Both the position numbers and the translations under genes were made by a program. Source: Lactuca virosa (lineage: Eukaryota > Streptophyta > Magnoliopsida > Asterales > Asteraceae). From it: 64,000 nucleotides of DNA. The stretch spans positions 80,240,434 through 80,304,433 of the forward strand of contig CAKMRJ010004445.1 of the NCBI GenBank assembly GCA_928212115.1. Reading direction: 5' to 3'. The notes under the pieces are model-generated. The model saw nothing but the letters and a program-made list of their open reading frames with translations, was not told where the DNA came from and searched no databases. Positions 11,012 through 21,247 of this stretch are shown in pieces. How positions within the stretch are numbered: position 1 is the stretch's first letter; every line of letters begins with the position of its first letter.

Positions 11012-12739
11012 AGTTGTAACGACCCAAAAATCAAGGGTAAAAATTTTATTTTTTTAATATAGCTAAAACATTTATACCAATTATTTCAAACATTCCAAAA
11101 TCATCATTAAGTAAAATAATTATCAGAGTTCGTCCCAAAACCATTCATTGCAAAAATCATAGGTGTGTGCACTGCGATCAATCCGAGCCCTTCATTTCTA
11201 AATCGATGCAACCTGAAACCAAAACTGTAAACCGTAAGCACAAAGCTTAGTGAGTCCCCCAGAGCATACCCCACACACACAATCCACATAACACATATCG
11301 TATTAGCTGTAAAAGCTATCTCTACCGTTATCACATATCAATCAGCTATAAAAGCTACTCTACCACGTATCACATATCAAATAGCTATAAAAGCTCTCTC
11401 TACCATTAGCACATATCAATTAGCTGTTTAAGCTACTTCTGCCACATATCACATATCAATTAGCTATACAGGCTATCACTACCGTTAGCCACAAAGGCTA
11501 TCTATACCATTAGCCACAAGGCTATCTCTACCATCAACCATAAAGGCTGTCTCTACCATTAGCCACAAGGCTATCTCTACCATCAGCCATAAAGGCTGTC
11601 TCTACCATTAGCCACAAAGGCTATCTCTACCGCATATCACGCATACATACATATCACACACCTCTACATAGCAAGTACACCAACTATCATAAAATGGGCC
11701 GGCCTTGGTGCCTTAGACCCATAGGTATGGTGAGAAGACTCACCTCGCACTGTCGAATTCCTGCAGTCAAAACTCCAGCTGCTGGACTAACAGGGTAAGA
11801 CCCAGTAAGTCCCGACGTACTACTCCAACTCAACTGCCTGCGATCATCATGTGCTTAACCTGTCACGACCTTGAAATACCACAACCGCCCTCTGGATAAA
11901 CCCTAGTCAACTCTGATCAAAGTCAAAGTCCACAGTCAAGGTCAACAGTCCATGTTGACCTCAACTCGTCGAGTATAACCAGCCACTCGCCGAGTTCCTT
12001 GCCTGACTCGCCGAATCGCCTAGTTACTAGAGTGACTCGCCGAGTCCCTTGATGTTTACGGCCGTAAACCACCAACCGTACACCCTTTATCGTACACCCT
12101 TGGTCGTACACCCTTGGCCGCAAACCCTTGGTCGTAAACCCTTGGCCGTGAACGAGGAAACCCTCTTGACTCGCCGAGTCTCTAGCACGACTCGCCGAGT
12201 CCCTATTAGTCTATTATGTTTACGGCCTCTTCCAGTGGGAATTAAGGTTTCAAACTTCAGATCCATACTCTCCTCGTGTGGATAACACGTAAAGTTGAAA
12301 ACTTTACGTGCATGTAAAGCCTCACATGGCCATAAACATCAAAACTAACCTTCAAACAAGGTTTTCATGCATGGAGAGGAAAGGGGCTTAATAAAAGGTG
12401 CAACTTTATGATATTTAGGATCTAATAGGGTCCAGATCTGGAACCATATCCTTGTGATAGGCCCAGATCTAAGCTTTCTTCCATTTCCTCAAAGTTGGTC
12501 ATGAACTCCCAAATAAAATATAGGCTCAAGGTAACAAATTCATACCTCAATTCGATGCCAAAGACAAACTAGATGCTAGATCCAGTGTTTTCCCCTTGAT
12601 TCTTCTTCTCCAAACTTAGATTCCTTCCTAAATTCCCAAAGTCAAGATCTTAAATGCACACACTTCACACACTAGGGAGTGTGCGGCCGTAAACGGTCTT
12701 CTATGGTGTTAAGGGAGGCTACTAGGGTTTATAATGATG

Positions 12740-12749
12740 CTTATATAGG
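12740..12749 (-). promoter_or_regulatory. TATA box of the 5' LTR
   Basis: CCTATATAAG on the minus strand, 40 bp downstream of the phased ACTCG-N-CGAGT array. It is the likely core promoter for the genomic RNA. Confidence 0.6.
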
Positions 12750-12788
12750 GAGCAAACTCCAAAATTAGGGTTTTCATTAAACAGCTTA

Positions 12789-12888
12789 GACTCGCCGAGT
12801 CGAGCCTTCCGACTCGCCGAGTCACATCGGATCCGTGTCCAAGATACACGACCCTACTCGACGAGTTGGACTCCCAAGTCGCCGAGTC
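12789..12888. promoter_or_regulatory. Phased palindrome array upstream of TATA (5' LTR)
   Basis: Palindrome centres at 12795, 12817, 12861 and 12882: steps of 22, 44 and 21 bp, identical to the array at 6111-6208. The fourth copy is slightly degenerate (AGTCGCCGAGT). Confidence 0.6.
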
Positions 12889-12946
12889 CCATCACAAAAC
12901 CCTTATAAACTATAATTGACCTCAAAAACCAATAACAGGTGTTACA

Positions 12947-13215
12947 AATAAGGAGATGCCATGTGGCAAAGTAGATGTGTAGAAAAGTGCCAAGTGGCAT
13001 TTATAGGATTCTTTTATTAGGATAGTGATAATGTACTTATTTCACTTTAAGAAAATATTACTTGATTTTCATATTTTATATAGAAACTGATTTTGCGATA
13101 TAAGATACGTACTTTAATAATATAAATATTCCTAGATATTATATATTAAATTTGAATATTGTTGTTGGAATGAATCAATTGTATTGAGTTAAAAAATGGG
13201 ATTTTGGATAAAATG
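12947..13215. other. Unassigned spacer
   Basis: AT-rich DNA with no open frame. A GATGCCATGTGGCA inverted word near 12955 could be a MITE end, but no partner end was found. Confidence 0.5.
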
Positions 13216-13555
13216 TACATGTCGGGTCCTTCGAATTAGGCTTGACAATCGGGTTGGGTTCGGATTAGCGGGTCAGAAAATATAAACTCAGCCCAACTCA
13301 TTTTATATATGGTAGGCGGGTTGGCGGTTCACGGGTTGTTGGGTTGGAAACATCAAACCAACTCATCCCATATAACCCGTTTAAGTATATGTGGGTTTGC
13401 GGGTTGGCGGTTCACGGGTTGTTGGGTTGGAAACATCAAACCAACTCATCCCATATAACCCGTTTAAGTATATGTGGGTTTGCGGGTTCACAAGTTAGTG
13501 GGTCGAACCCAACCTGCATAACCTGTTTAATAAATAAGCAACACATTTTAAAAAG
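13216..13555. mobile_element. GGGTT-rich hAT-like fragment with 83-bp tandem duplication
   Basis: Starts near TAGGCTTGACAATCGGGTTGGG, which resembles a hAT end, and continues with GGGTTGGCGGTT / AACCCGT words. An 83-bp unit is duplicated head to tail (about 13320-13402 and 13403-13485), almost without differences, so the duplication is recent. The second terminus is not evident. The 81-codon frame here simply reads the duplication. Confidence 0.45.
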
Positions 13556-14395
13556 ACTAAACTGCAAATTTGGTCCCTATGGTTTGTAAAAAATTGTGGA
13601 TAGAGTCCAAAAAGTTTCCGACTTGCATCGGTCCAAAATCATAAAGTTTCCGTGGATTTGGTCCCTCCTGATTTTATGTGTATTTGGTCCAAACCCCACT
13701 TGAAATTACTAATATGCCCTTAAAATAATTTTTTATTTTTTATTTTTCATTTATTTTTCTATTTTTATGAAATATTAAAACAAAATTAAAATCCATCACA
13801 CCCCCATCTCCAATCATATACCTAGGCATTATTATCTCTCTATTTCTCGACGGGCATTCCTTTATGTTCATCTTCTCTGATTTCTGGCAAGGCACACACC
13901 TAAGCAACTGGAACCTCCAAGATGAAGATGATGGAAATGAAGAAAGGTAATTGCACGATCAACTTTGGACAGACGGAACGTGAGGAAGAATAAGATAATG
14001 AGTGGTAGGCTAATCCCCAACAGCTCCAGGTTTTCCCTTATTCTGTCTCTCTTTCTCCCTAATCACATTGATGTTTGTGTGATTAGGATGAATCGATTGA
14101 ACAAGATGAACATCGGTTGTTTGTTCATTGTTATCGTCTAAACCGAGAGATTTGATTTTCGATTTGTGATTTTTGATTTGTGATTTTCGATTGGTGGATT
14201 TTTTATATTCGATTTTGCTGATAGATTTTTGTTAGTATGTGCTTGTTCAGGTTTTGAGTCAAGAAACAACAAAATCAACTTCTTTGACTGAATTTGCCCT
14301 CAAGTTGTTCGACGAAATGCTTATGTGGGACGATGAAACATGTATACAAAAATTGATTATAACTTATTTCACTAAATCTCCATTTTGAGGCTCTG
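13556..14395 (+). other. Unclassified segment with exon/intron-like structure
   Basis: Starts with ACTGCAAATTTGGTCCCTATGG, a word often found at ends of plant DNA transposons. Later it shows gene-like features: ATG at 13922 opens a short acidic/basic frame to a GTAA donor at 13947; a pyrimidine- and AT-rich intron-like stretch follows with GTTCAG at 14245-14250; the next frame reads LTEFALKLFDEMLMWDDET. This could be a transposon-captured gene fragment. I do not recognise the parent gene, and no second terminal repeat was found. Confidence 0.3.
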
Positions 14396-14707
14396 GTGGT
14401 GCTACACTAGATCTCATCTTTGGGACCAAAATGAACTAAAACTCAATAGTAAGAGATCTAAGATATCAATGATCAAGTTCAAAGCTTTATACCTTCATCA
14501 AGCTGAAAATGAGTCCCAAAAGCCAGATCCATAAGCTTCCCATTGATCCCCATCTTTGCATCAAGCTCCACCTTCTTGAAAATGGACCAAAAACTCCAAA
14601 AATGGACTCCATAAGCTCAAAATGCCACCATGGGTGATTGAGGACGATTTCTAGGGTTTAGAGGGATGGAGGCTGAAGATATTAGGGTTAGGTGTTGAGA
14701 TAAGGAG

Positions 14708-14716
14708 CTTAAATAG
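14708..14716 (-). promoter_or_regulatory. TATA box of the lone LTR
   Basis: CTATTTAAG on the minus strand, 39 bp downstream of the phased palindrome array at 14756-14886. Confidence 0.5.
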
Positions 14717-14755
14717 GGTCCAAGACCCTAAAATAGGGTTCTGGTCTGACTGGAG

Positions 14756-14886
14756 TACGCCCAACGTACTCCTGGGAACCTTCACGACCATCATGGTCTG
14801 TATGCCCACCGTACTCCAAGGTATGCCCCGCGTACTATCTTCTTCACTAGTACGCCCAACGTACTCTTTGTGTACGCCCCGCGTAC
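14756..14886. promoter_or_regulatory. Phased TACGCCC-CGTAC imperfect palindromes upstream of TATA
   Basis: Five 14-bp copies (TAYGCCCMRCGTAC type) starting at 14756, 14801, 14822, 14851 and 14873. Steps are 45, 21, 29 and 22 bp. The motif matches the reverse strand of the array in the Ty3 LTR at 33689-33883. Confidence 0.6.
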
Positions 14887-15241
14887 TCGGCTAAGCCTGA
14901 AAACCACGAAACTTCCGAAGGCCATAACTTCTTCGTTATAAACCCGTTTCCGATGATCCATATAGCCACGGAAAGCTAACGAGAAGCCCTAGACTTCTAT
15001 AAAATCATACCTTTCTTGAAACCTTCCGAACAAAAATCCATTTTTCACAAAAGCCCAACTAACACTTTACCGAAATACCCCTAGGCTCCAAAACACGAAT
15101 CGAACACCCGGATCACTTCCAATACATCACCCGCACCCAAATGGGCCTATAACCTATTTTTTCAAAAGCCCTAATCCTTATGATGACCGATATTCGGGCC
15201 ACAGCCCCAGACTAGGAGTCGATTCGGAACAGGGTGTTACA

Positions 15242-16063
15242 CTCTGCTTCCTTTGGATTTGAAGAGGGTTTATCAGAACCAACTTTGGTCCCACTAGAAG
15301 AGGATCCATCGTGGGATTTTCCCTTGTGGATCTTAGAAGGTGCCTTCCTCTTCTTTCCCTTCCCATGTCCAATTGCCAAGACAGGGGAAGTAGCAGTAGG
15401 AGTAGGTACAACAGACGTGCCTTTCAAACTACTTTCAACAGTTCTCAGAAGGCCTTGAAGCTTGCTTAGAGTGACATCCTCCTTGTTCATATGATAAGTC
15501 ATACGAAACTGATCATAACAAGAAGGCAAAGAGTGTAGTATAATGTCAATGTCCAACTCTTCATCGAAGTTGCAATTTAGTTTCAGCAAGCGGTCTACAA
15601 ACCTTTGCATCTTTTGCAAGTGGGCCGTGATGGATTCTACATCCTTTATTTTAGTTGTGATCATGGAGGCAATGATTTCATACCTTTCCTTCCGAGCACT
15701 TTGATGGCACCTTTCCATCAAGTCTTGGTGCATCGCATAGGGCCAAAAGTCCTCATAAGACATTTGAAGCTCAACAGTCATGGTAGCAATCATAATACAT
15801 GACACCTTTGTCGCGTCCCTCTCATGAGCCTTATATTCAGCAATCTGTTCAGGAGTAGTAGTGTTTTCATCAATCTCCTTTAGCTCTTTATCAAGGACAT
15901 ATTCTTTGTCCTTATAGCGAATAGCCATGCGGATGTTTCGAATCCAATCATTGAAGTTTGATCCATCAAAGATGACCCTCCCACATAAGTTCATGAAGGA
16001 GAAAAAGCCGGAAGAGTTTAGGTTTGAAGCAGTGTTTGAAGTAGACATCTGAAAGGAAGACAA
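15242..16063 (-). CDS. Copia A Gag, intact but 3'-truncated
   Basis: An open frame of about 273 native codons from ATG 16061-16063 to the LTR junction. It encodes the Gag polyprotein that forms the virus-like particle. The N-terminus is typical of plant copia Gag (residues ~29-41 RVIFDGSNFNDWI), followed by the helical Gag capsid-type domain (EYKAHERDATKVSCIMIATM; IIASMITTKIKDVESITAHL; DIILHSLPSCYDQF) and a lysine/serine-rich linker (HGKGKKRKAPSKIHKG). It stops at a glutamate-rich stretch just where a zinc knuckle should begin, because the lone LTR is inserted there; the last nine residues of the open frame are LTR-encoded. No stop or frameshift in the native part, unlike the decayed copy in copia B. 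Confidence 0.85.
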
Positions 16064-16940
16064 AGTTTAGATTAGATAAGGATCCTTAATATAACACCCA
16101 AATGAAATATTAAGGCTAGGACCCAACACAATATTCTATAATTTGGAAGAGGGATGCCATAATCCAATTGTAAAATATTTGAAGGTAGGTAAATGACGAT
16201 TTACCAATTTCCACCAGGAAAAACGAAAATGAAGATTAAGTTTTAAATGAATTGAAATTCCTAGATTCTTTGAGATTCATTGAATATTTTCAATGGCATG
16301 TTTAAATCTCGATTATGCCCTTCAAGTTTGTGACTGGGATACCGAGGATCACAAACAAGGTGTAAATAACCATGCAAATGTGCTTGGTACTCTTAATGTT
16401 ACATATCACTTGAGAAATGTGTCGGTTAACCACACACGCTCCATTGATCCATGATTAACATCAAGCTACCCTTTTCCACCCTTGCTAGTCCCACATTAGT
16501 GTGTCGGTTAACCACACACACTCCACTAATGACTTAGCAAGGTGCAAAGTGCAATTTCCATGGACTAGCACCATTTTCACATTTTTCCTAAAGTAACTAA
16601 GATTGGGAATTTATAAAAGTTTAGTTACTATATAATATCATTATACTTATTAATGAGGATTAATGTCCAATCCTACCCGTTCGGCTAACGACCCTCCACC
16701 AATCAAGGAAGCGGTGGGTGAGAGTGGACACCCATTCAACTACCATTTTATAGGCAGTTTCCTTATACCCCTTATAGATCGGCTTCATGAATGAGGCCTA
16801 CTAACGGTAAGACTGACTTGTCTTATACATATATATAAGTATTAAACTTTAATATTATAATAATATAGGGTTGAATTTTAAACTTTTAAAATTCTAGGGT
16901 TTGGAATTAAAGATTCATAAATGAGACTTTTCAAATTCCA

Positions 16941-17136
16941 AAACTTGAGGGCAAGTTTTGAAACTCTTCAAAAACTCTTGAGATTCAGAATTTATGTTAC
17001 CTAAATGAGACTTTCCAAGTTCCATAACTTGAGGACAAGTTATGAACCTCTTCAATACCTTTGGAATTCTATAACTTAAAAAGTTAATATTTCATGAATG
17101 AGACTCTTCATATTCCATAACTTGAGGACACGTTAT
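16941..17136 (-). repeat. Array of three leader inverted repeats (hairpins)
   Basis: Arms AAACTTG/CAAGTTT (16941-16958), ATAACTTG/CAAGTTAT (17024-17043), and a third with one mismatch (17117-17136), each around a 4-nt centre. Spacing is about 83-93 bp. Copia B has the same array with further arm variants. Confidence 0.75.
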
Positions 17137-17432
17137 AAAACTCTTCAAGAAACATTTAGATCAAATTTAACTAATACAATTACCATATAATTTATCATTT
17201 ACCAATTTGACCTAATACTAGTCATATAGCAAGATAATTTCAAATTCTACAAATAATTAGTTTTTCACAAAATCAAGTAATTATCTTAAAATTTGACAAA
17301 CATCATGTTATTGGATGGGGATAATCATTACCATATTAGTAAAATCAAATTTTATGAACCAAAACAATTTGTGGTAATGATCCTAATCCAAAACATGCCA
17401 AAAACTCGAAAATTCTGCCATCAGATGATCCA

Positions 17433-17514
17433 ACTCGTCGAGCCAGATAATGGACTCGTCGAGTTCATCATCATATGATCCAACTCGTCGAGTTCCATTA
17501 TGGACTCGTCGAGT
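17433..17514. repeat. Phased ACTCG-T-CGAGT palindromes in copia A leader
   Basis: Centres at 17438, 17459, 17488 and 17509: steps of 21, 29 and 21 bp. It is the same core palindrome as in the Ty3 LTRs at 4358-12946 although the element is copia. Confidence 0.8.
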
Positions 17515-17602
17515 TGGGCCTGGCAGAATTGCAGTTTTTTCAGCTTTGAAAATTACACAATTGCATCAATATAATGGAAAACACCCATGGTTCTTATACC
17601 AC

Positions 17603-18378
17603 TGTTGGGTTTTATGTACTCTAACATCCCTATGGTGCACATACAACCCTAATGCTTTGGATCTAAGTTTTCTCTAATTATACATACAATATTCATTTTC
17701 CAAAGCATGAAGCCTAAGTAGCATGCAAAAGTGATATTTGAGTCATAAAAACTAGTTAGAATATTACCTTTTGATGTAGCTTGTAGAACTTGGCCTTAAA
17801 AAAGCTTAGCACCCCAAGTGTGATGCCTCAAACAAGTCACAAACACCAATAAAAAATTAGAGGACAATGAGAGAGGTTTAGGAGACACAAAATCGGCTAA
17901 CCCTTCTTGGAATGCATGTGGTAACCGATTTTAGAGCTTAGGGTACACATTTATAGTGTAGAATTCCAAGAGTCATTTGTAACCCTAATTCTTACACTTA
18001 AGCTTATGATCCAACAATTGATTTGGACTAACACTTCGTGGACTAACTTATAAGCTTAGTCCATCACAAATCAATCATGGATCATTAGCCTAAACCATAT
18101 GTATCACTGATTTACATAATCAGTCCCCGTTAATTTAATTAGTCTCTTTTGATCACTAAATTAATTCCAAATTAATTCTTGATCTATACTACTTAAATAA
18201 TATGATTTATCAATTAATATATTATTCTTATAATATATTAATAAATCACAAAATGACCTCTTTCTCAAATATCCAACTTATCAAATTGTTCTGGTGAAGG
18301 CAACCTAAAATGGACCATGCTACTATCGGGTCAAGTATATACCAATTATAGTTATGGGCTTAGACACCTAATCCAACA
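17603..18378 (-). repeat. 5' LTR of copia A (776 bp)
   Basis: TGTTGGGTTTT at 17603 to CCAACA at 18378. Before it, GGTATAAG on the minus strand is a mutated tRNA-iMet primer site (17591-17602). A TATA-like box, CTATAAATG, is on the minus strand at 17948-17956. It is related to the copia B LTRs. Confidence 0.85.
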
Positions 18379-19035
18379 GCATTGAAGTGCGGTTGTTTCG
18401 CTGTTATGCAGATATTGGGAATATTATTATGAGTAGGTCTTAGAGGACCTGAGATGATTCTTGAGGAAAGTATGGATAGGTGTGGAAGGTAGTATTGGGC
18501 CCGTACTACTGAAAACACAGGATCCATATTCGAATCAAGGAGAGTTTCGGGAATTTTACGGACTGGTCGATATAAAATAGCATGGTTAGATACCACGATC
18601 TGTGGCAGTAGCTCTGTATCTGTCGATCTTGGTTACAGTTTCTCAGGCATGAGGTCGGGTCTGGTAATTGTTTTGGGGCCCTAGTGTCGAAATCGATTTG
18701 GGTTGATTGGTGTAGACCTAGGTGAGCTTGTTGGTTTTAAGGCCTCGAGGGTGTTGGATCGAGGCCGTGCATTCGAGTCGCACGACTCATGTATGGAACG
18801 ACCATTTTGATCAGCTTGTGAATTAAAGTTGGGAGTAGAATGGTTGATTGATGGCTTGGTATGTCGCTATCTATGGTGGTGATTTTGCCCTTTCAGTTTT
18901 CGAGTTCAAGGAAGGAGTGAATAGACTTGTGACCTTCAAGGTTGGGATGTAAGCCTAGCTTGGAGTCTGTTGGTTGCAAGGTTTGGCGAGAATATGTCAG
19001 CGCAGGAGTGTGCAGGTGGGTTGATGTGTTATGGA
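18379..19035 (+). mobile_element. Decayed Ty3 remnant, first piece
   Basis: Plus-strand internal sequence of an old Ty3 element: 18380-18600 matches, in reverse, 10030-10160 of the Ty3 element at 4358-12946. No open frame. It is followed by ATGGA (19031-19035), the left target copy of the Sirevirus insertion. The remnant continues at 51406-53056 and 60651-61323. Confidence 0.55.
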
Positions 19036-19710
19036 TATGAGAACAAATTGATCTGATGTGCAGGGACAAGGTTTGAAAACTCAAACCTTGAGTTAATACT
19101 TAAGATTAATGTTTGCTTGCTAAATGTTCCAGTTAAGTCTGGATAGACCAGTCAAGTCTGAGTTAATGTATTCAACAAATATTCAAGCTATAAATGAAGA
19201 GAGATGATAATGATCAAGGTAAAGATAATAAATGAAGAACAAGAAGAATGTTTGAGAGAATAACTAGAAAGATGAAGTAACTAGAATATTGCTATATTTG
19301 AGTGAATGATCCATCGTTTGATTTAACATTGAAAGCTCCTATAAATAGGAGAACAAGGTACAAGGTACTAACTGATTACATACATAGGACTGGATAAAAG
19401 AGTTACATCTGACACTCTGAATATCCGTGTTTGACAAAAGAGACTAAGTCCTATGACAAGTTAAATCAAACTAAATGAAAAATACATTAAATGCACAAAG
19501 ACAAAATATTGATACGGATAGATGAACATTCCGGACACATAGTCCATTCCGGAATGCCTTCATTGATCTTCTCATCCGGGGCAGATCTTCAAGTCCGGAC
19601 ACAACACTAATTCCGGAGCACAACTTCAATTCCGGACACCAACTAATCATTTCAGAATTCTGACTGACTTCGGTTTGAGATTGCTAGAGGTTCACTTTCA
19701 GGTTCCAACA
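19036..19710 (-). repeat. 3' LTR of the Sirevirus (675 bp)
   Basis: Ends GGTTCCAACA at 19710. At 19036 the terminal TG reads TA, a single change relative to the partner LTR. TATA-like CTATTTATAGG lies on the minus strand near 19335-19345. TCCGGA palindromes lie at 19530-19657. Confidence 0.9.
19530..19657. promoter_or_regulatory. Array of TCCGGA palindromes in Sirevirus U3
   Basis: TCCGGA or near copies centred at about 19532, 19550, 19577, 19596, 19614, 19633 and 19654. Steps are about 18-21 bp with one of 27. On the minus strand this is the 5' part of U3, about 200 bp upstream of the TATA-like box. Several copies differ between the two LTRs by CpG-type transitions. Confidence 0.55.
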
Positions 19711-19724
19711 ATCTCCCCCTAAGT
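19711..19724 (-). other. Polypurine tract of the Sirevirus
   Basis: Minus strand ACTTAGGGGGAGAT directly before the 3' LTR. Confidence 0.8.
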
Positions 19725-19903
19725 GAACTTAGCAATCAATTCAGATTAGTTTGCTTCTTCTTTGATGAACGTGCAAGCTCTGAACAGCCAATCTCTGACC
19801 TCAACATACGATTGAAGTTGACTTACAAACTTTGCCTTGACCTGTTCCAGAGCTTCGGATTTGGATGCTCTACTGATGAACTTCTTGAGAGCCTTTGTTG
19901 GAA

Positions 19904-21049
19904 CTAGGTGTTTGTTAAGGACTCAAAAAAGTCCTTTTTGTTTGTCTTCTTTGTCTTGTATACAAACCCTAGAACTGGATCATCAATAGGACCTTCGACC
20001 AGCAGTTCATCTTCCGGAAGCACATGTTCGATCTTGGCAACAAAGTCTTCAGTTTCGAACAAGTGAGCCAACTCATAGTCGCATCGAAAAAATTCCACGA
20101 CATAATCCTTGAGAAAGCCTAAGGCTGCATGGTAAGCACCCATGCTTATGTCATCTCTTTGAAGACTTCGGAGATGAGCAGTGACGGTAAGGACATCGTT
20201 CGGATTCATTGCAGGAAAGTCATCATCGGTGATGGTGCGGTATGCAGGTTTGTTCCGGATGATGTGATATCAGAAAAATGGACAGTTGAGTTCATACTTC
20301 ACCAAGATATTTCTTCTGAACCCAGAGATCTTTGTTATCCTCTTCCTTGTCCACACTTCTTGTTGAGGTTGTGCGTTCTTGGAGTAGAAAGTTTTCAATA
20401 TTTCACGCTCTGTCCGGATGATTAACTCCGGACCATCATTTGGGTGGAGAGGAGCAAATTTGGTGTAGAATTTGCTATATGGAGAGAGAGGCAGATCAAG
20501 TTGTTCCGAATCAGTTGTTGGGATGTCATAGTACATAAAAGGTACTATGTCCGAATCAAGAATAATGCATTTACGGCATAGAGGAGAGATGCCACGCATC
20601 GGATCAGGATTGTCTTTGAGAGCTTGGATCCGGATGCTGTCCTTTAAGGCTTTGTTGATTTCCTCCTGAGACCATCCAAACTTCTGCTTTGGTGAAGGTC
20701 CGGAGTGAAGGGCTTGAGATTCTTCCATGATTGGTTTCTTGCCTTTGTCTTTGCCTTTGTTGAGAACCGAGATCACATGCATTATATTCTCGTCAACAGT
20801 GAACTTTGGAGGAGAGGATGGAAGAGGTTCTTCCGGAATGTCGTCTGGAGTCCGAAGGGGAGAACCTTCATCGACCAGAGCAATTTTGGGAGCCGGAATT
20901 GGTGGCAGCATGGATAGAGTGGCCCGGAAAGCATCAACTGTTAGCTTGGTCTTAGCTTTGGCCATTTGAGCACTTCTTTGAAATACATCCGGCAGAGTGG
21001 ATGGCCGTGACACTGCGGACCGAATCCTTTGCTCTTCCTCCGTGAGCAC
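19904..21049 (-). pseudogene. Sirevirus envelope-position reading frame, C-terminal part
   Basis: Two open stretches on the minus strand (20270-21049, 259 codons; 19904-20209, 101 codons) separated by a break. The first is rich in proline and charged residues (DDIPEEPLPSSPPKFTVDE; GKDKGKKPIMEES) and predicted soluble; the second is acidic (FETEDFVAKIEHVLPEDELL). I recognise no domain. They continue the coding orientation of the pieces at 21248-23860 and lie between pol and the 3' LTR. No membrane segment is evident. Confidence 0.5.
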
Positions 21050-21247
21050 TTTAGCAGGAAACTTTTTAAGAGCAGGGAGTCCAATGACAGCATTTTCTAC
21101 AAACTCCTCTTCCTCTTCATCACTTTCATCATCATTATTTCCTAGAAGTCCGGAGAGAACTTGGACTTCATCATCGGAATTGTCATCTTCATATCGGAGT
21201 TGGAAATCTGAGGCATTCTTCCAAGGTTGGCTTGGACCTTCTCCCCC

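Larger units (their letters stand above)
4358..12946 (-). mobile_element. Complete Ty3 LTR retrotransposon, decayed, minus strand
   Basis: An 8.6 kb element bounded by near-identical LTRs (4358-6267 and 11015-12946). A tRNA-iMet primer site lies beside the right LTR and a purine tract beside the left one, which gives minus orientation. Flanks are GATAA (4353-4357) and AATAA (12947-12951), a 5-bp target duplication with one change. The 4.75 kb interior keeps only scraps of coding sequence: a gag zinc knuckle (9141-9182) and the integrase C-terminus with a chromodomain-like tail (about 6290-6760). I saw no reverse transcriptase or integrase catalytic motif, so much of pol is deleted or unrecognisable. 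LTRs much better preserved than the interior suggest mobilisation in trans. Confidence 0.9.
11015..12946 (-). repeat. 5' LTR (1932 bp) of the Ty3 element at 4358-12946
   Basis: Starts TGTAACGACCC and ends GGTGTTACA in plus-strand reading. It carries the 24-25 bp tandem repeat (11304-11633), the palindrome arrays, and a TATA-like box on the minus strand at 12740-12749 (CCTATATAAG). It is collinear with 4358-6267. Confidence 0.92.
14396..15241 (-). repeat. Lone LTR (or LTR fragment), Ty3 type, minus strand
   Basis: The right edge is a clear LTR end (minus-strand start TGTAACACCC) that interrupts copia A gag at 15241/15242. It has a CTATTTAAG TATA box at 14708-14716 and a CATAACTTCTTCGTTATAA module near 14923, both shared in style with the Ty3 LTRs at 25440-34707. 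CTCTG follows the right edge (15242-15246) and also precedes the proposed left edge (14391-14395), which would be a 5-bp target duplication. However, the left edge lacks the canonical dinucleotide and the DNA beyond it is not copia gag. A truncated element or later rearrangement is therefore possible. Confidence 0.6.
16064..17602 (-). other. Copia A 5' leader with hairpin array
   Basis: 1.5 kb of untranslated leader between primer site and gag. It holds two CGGTTAACC palindromes with GTGTG/CACAC arms (16419-16436 and 16499-16520), a conserved block at about 16670-16770 also found in copia B, three inverted repeats (16941-16958, 17024-17043, 17117-17136), and four ACTCG-T-CGAG palindromes near the primer site. 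Confidence 0.7.
15242..18378 (-). mobile_element. Copia A: 5' part of a Ty1/copia element, truncated in gag
   Basis: From right to left (element sense): 5' LTR (17603-18378), degenerate primer site, 1.5 kb leader, and gag, cut at 15241 by the lone LTR. The rest of pol and the 3' LTR are not found to the left. LTR and leader are related to copia B (53057-60645), which shares the leader hairpins, the CGGTTAACC palindrome and the TGTTGGG...CCAACA LTR ends. The base after the LTR (GCATT, 18379-18383) should be a target copy; the other copy is missing. Confidence 0.8.

Noticed and set aside
12955..13010. MITE with GATGCCATGTGGCA end
   Set aside because: No matching opposite end or target repeat could be found.
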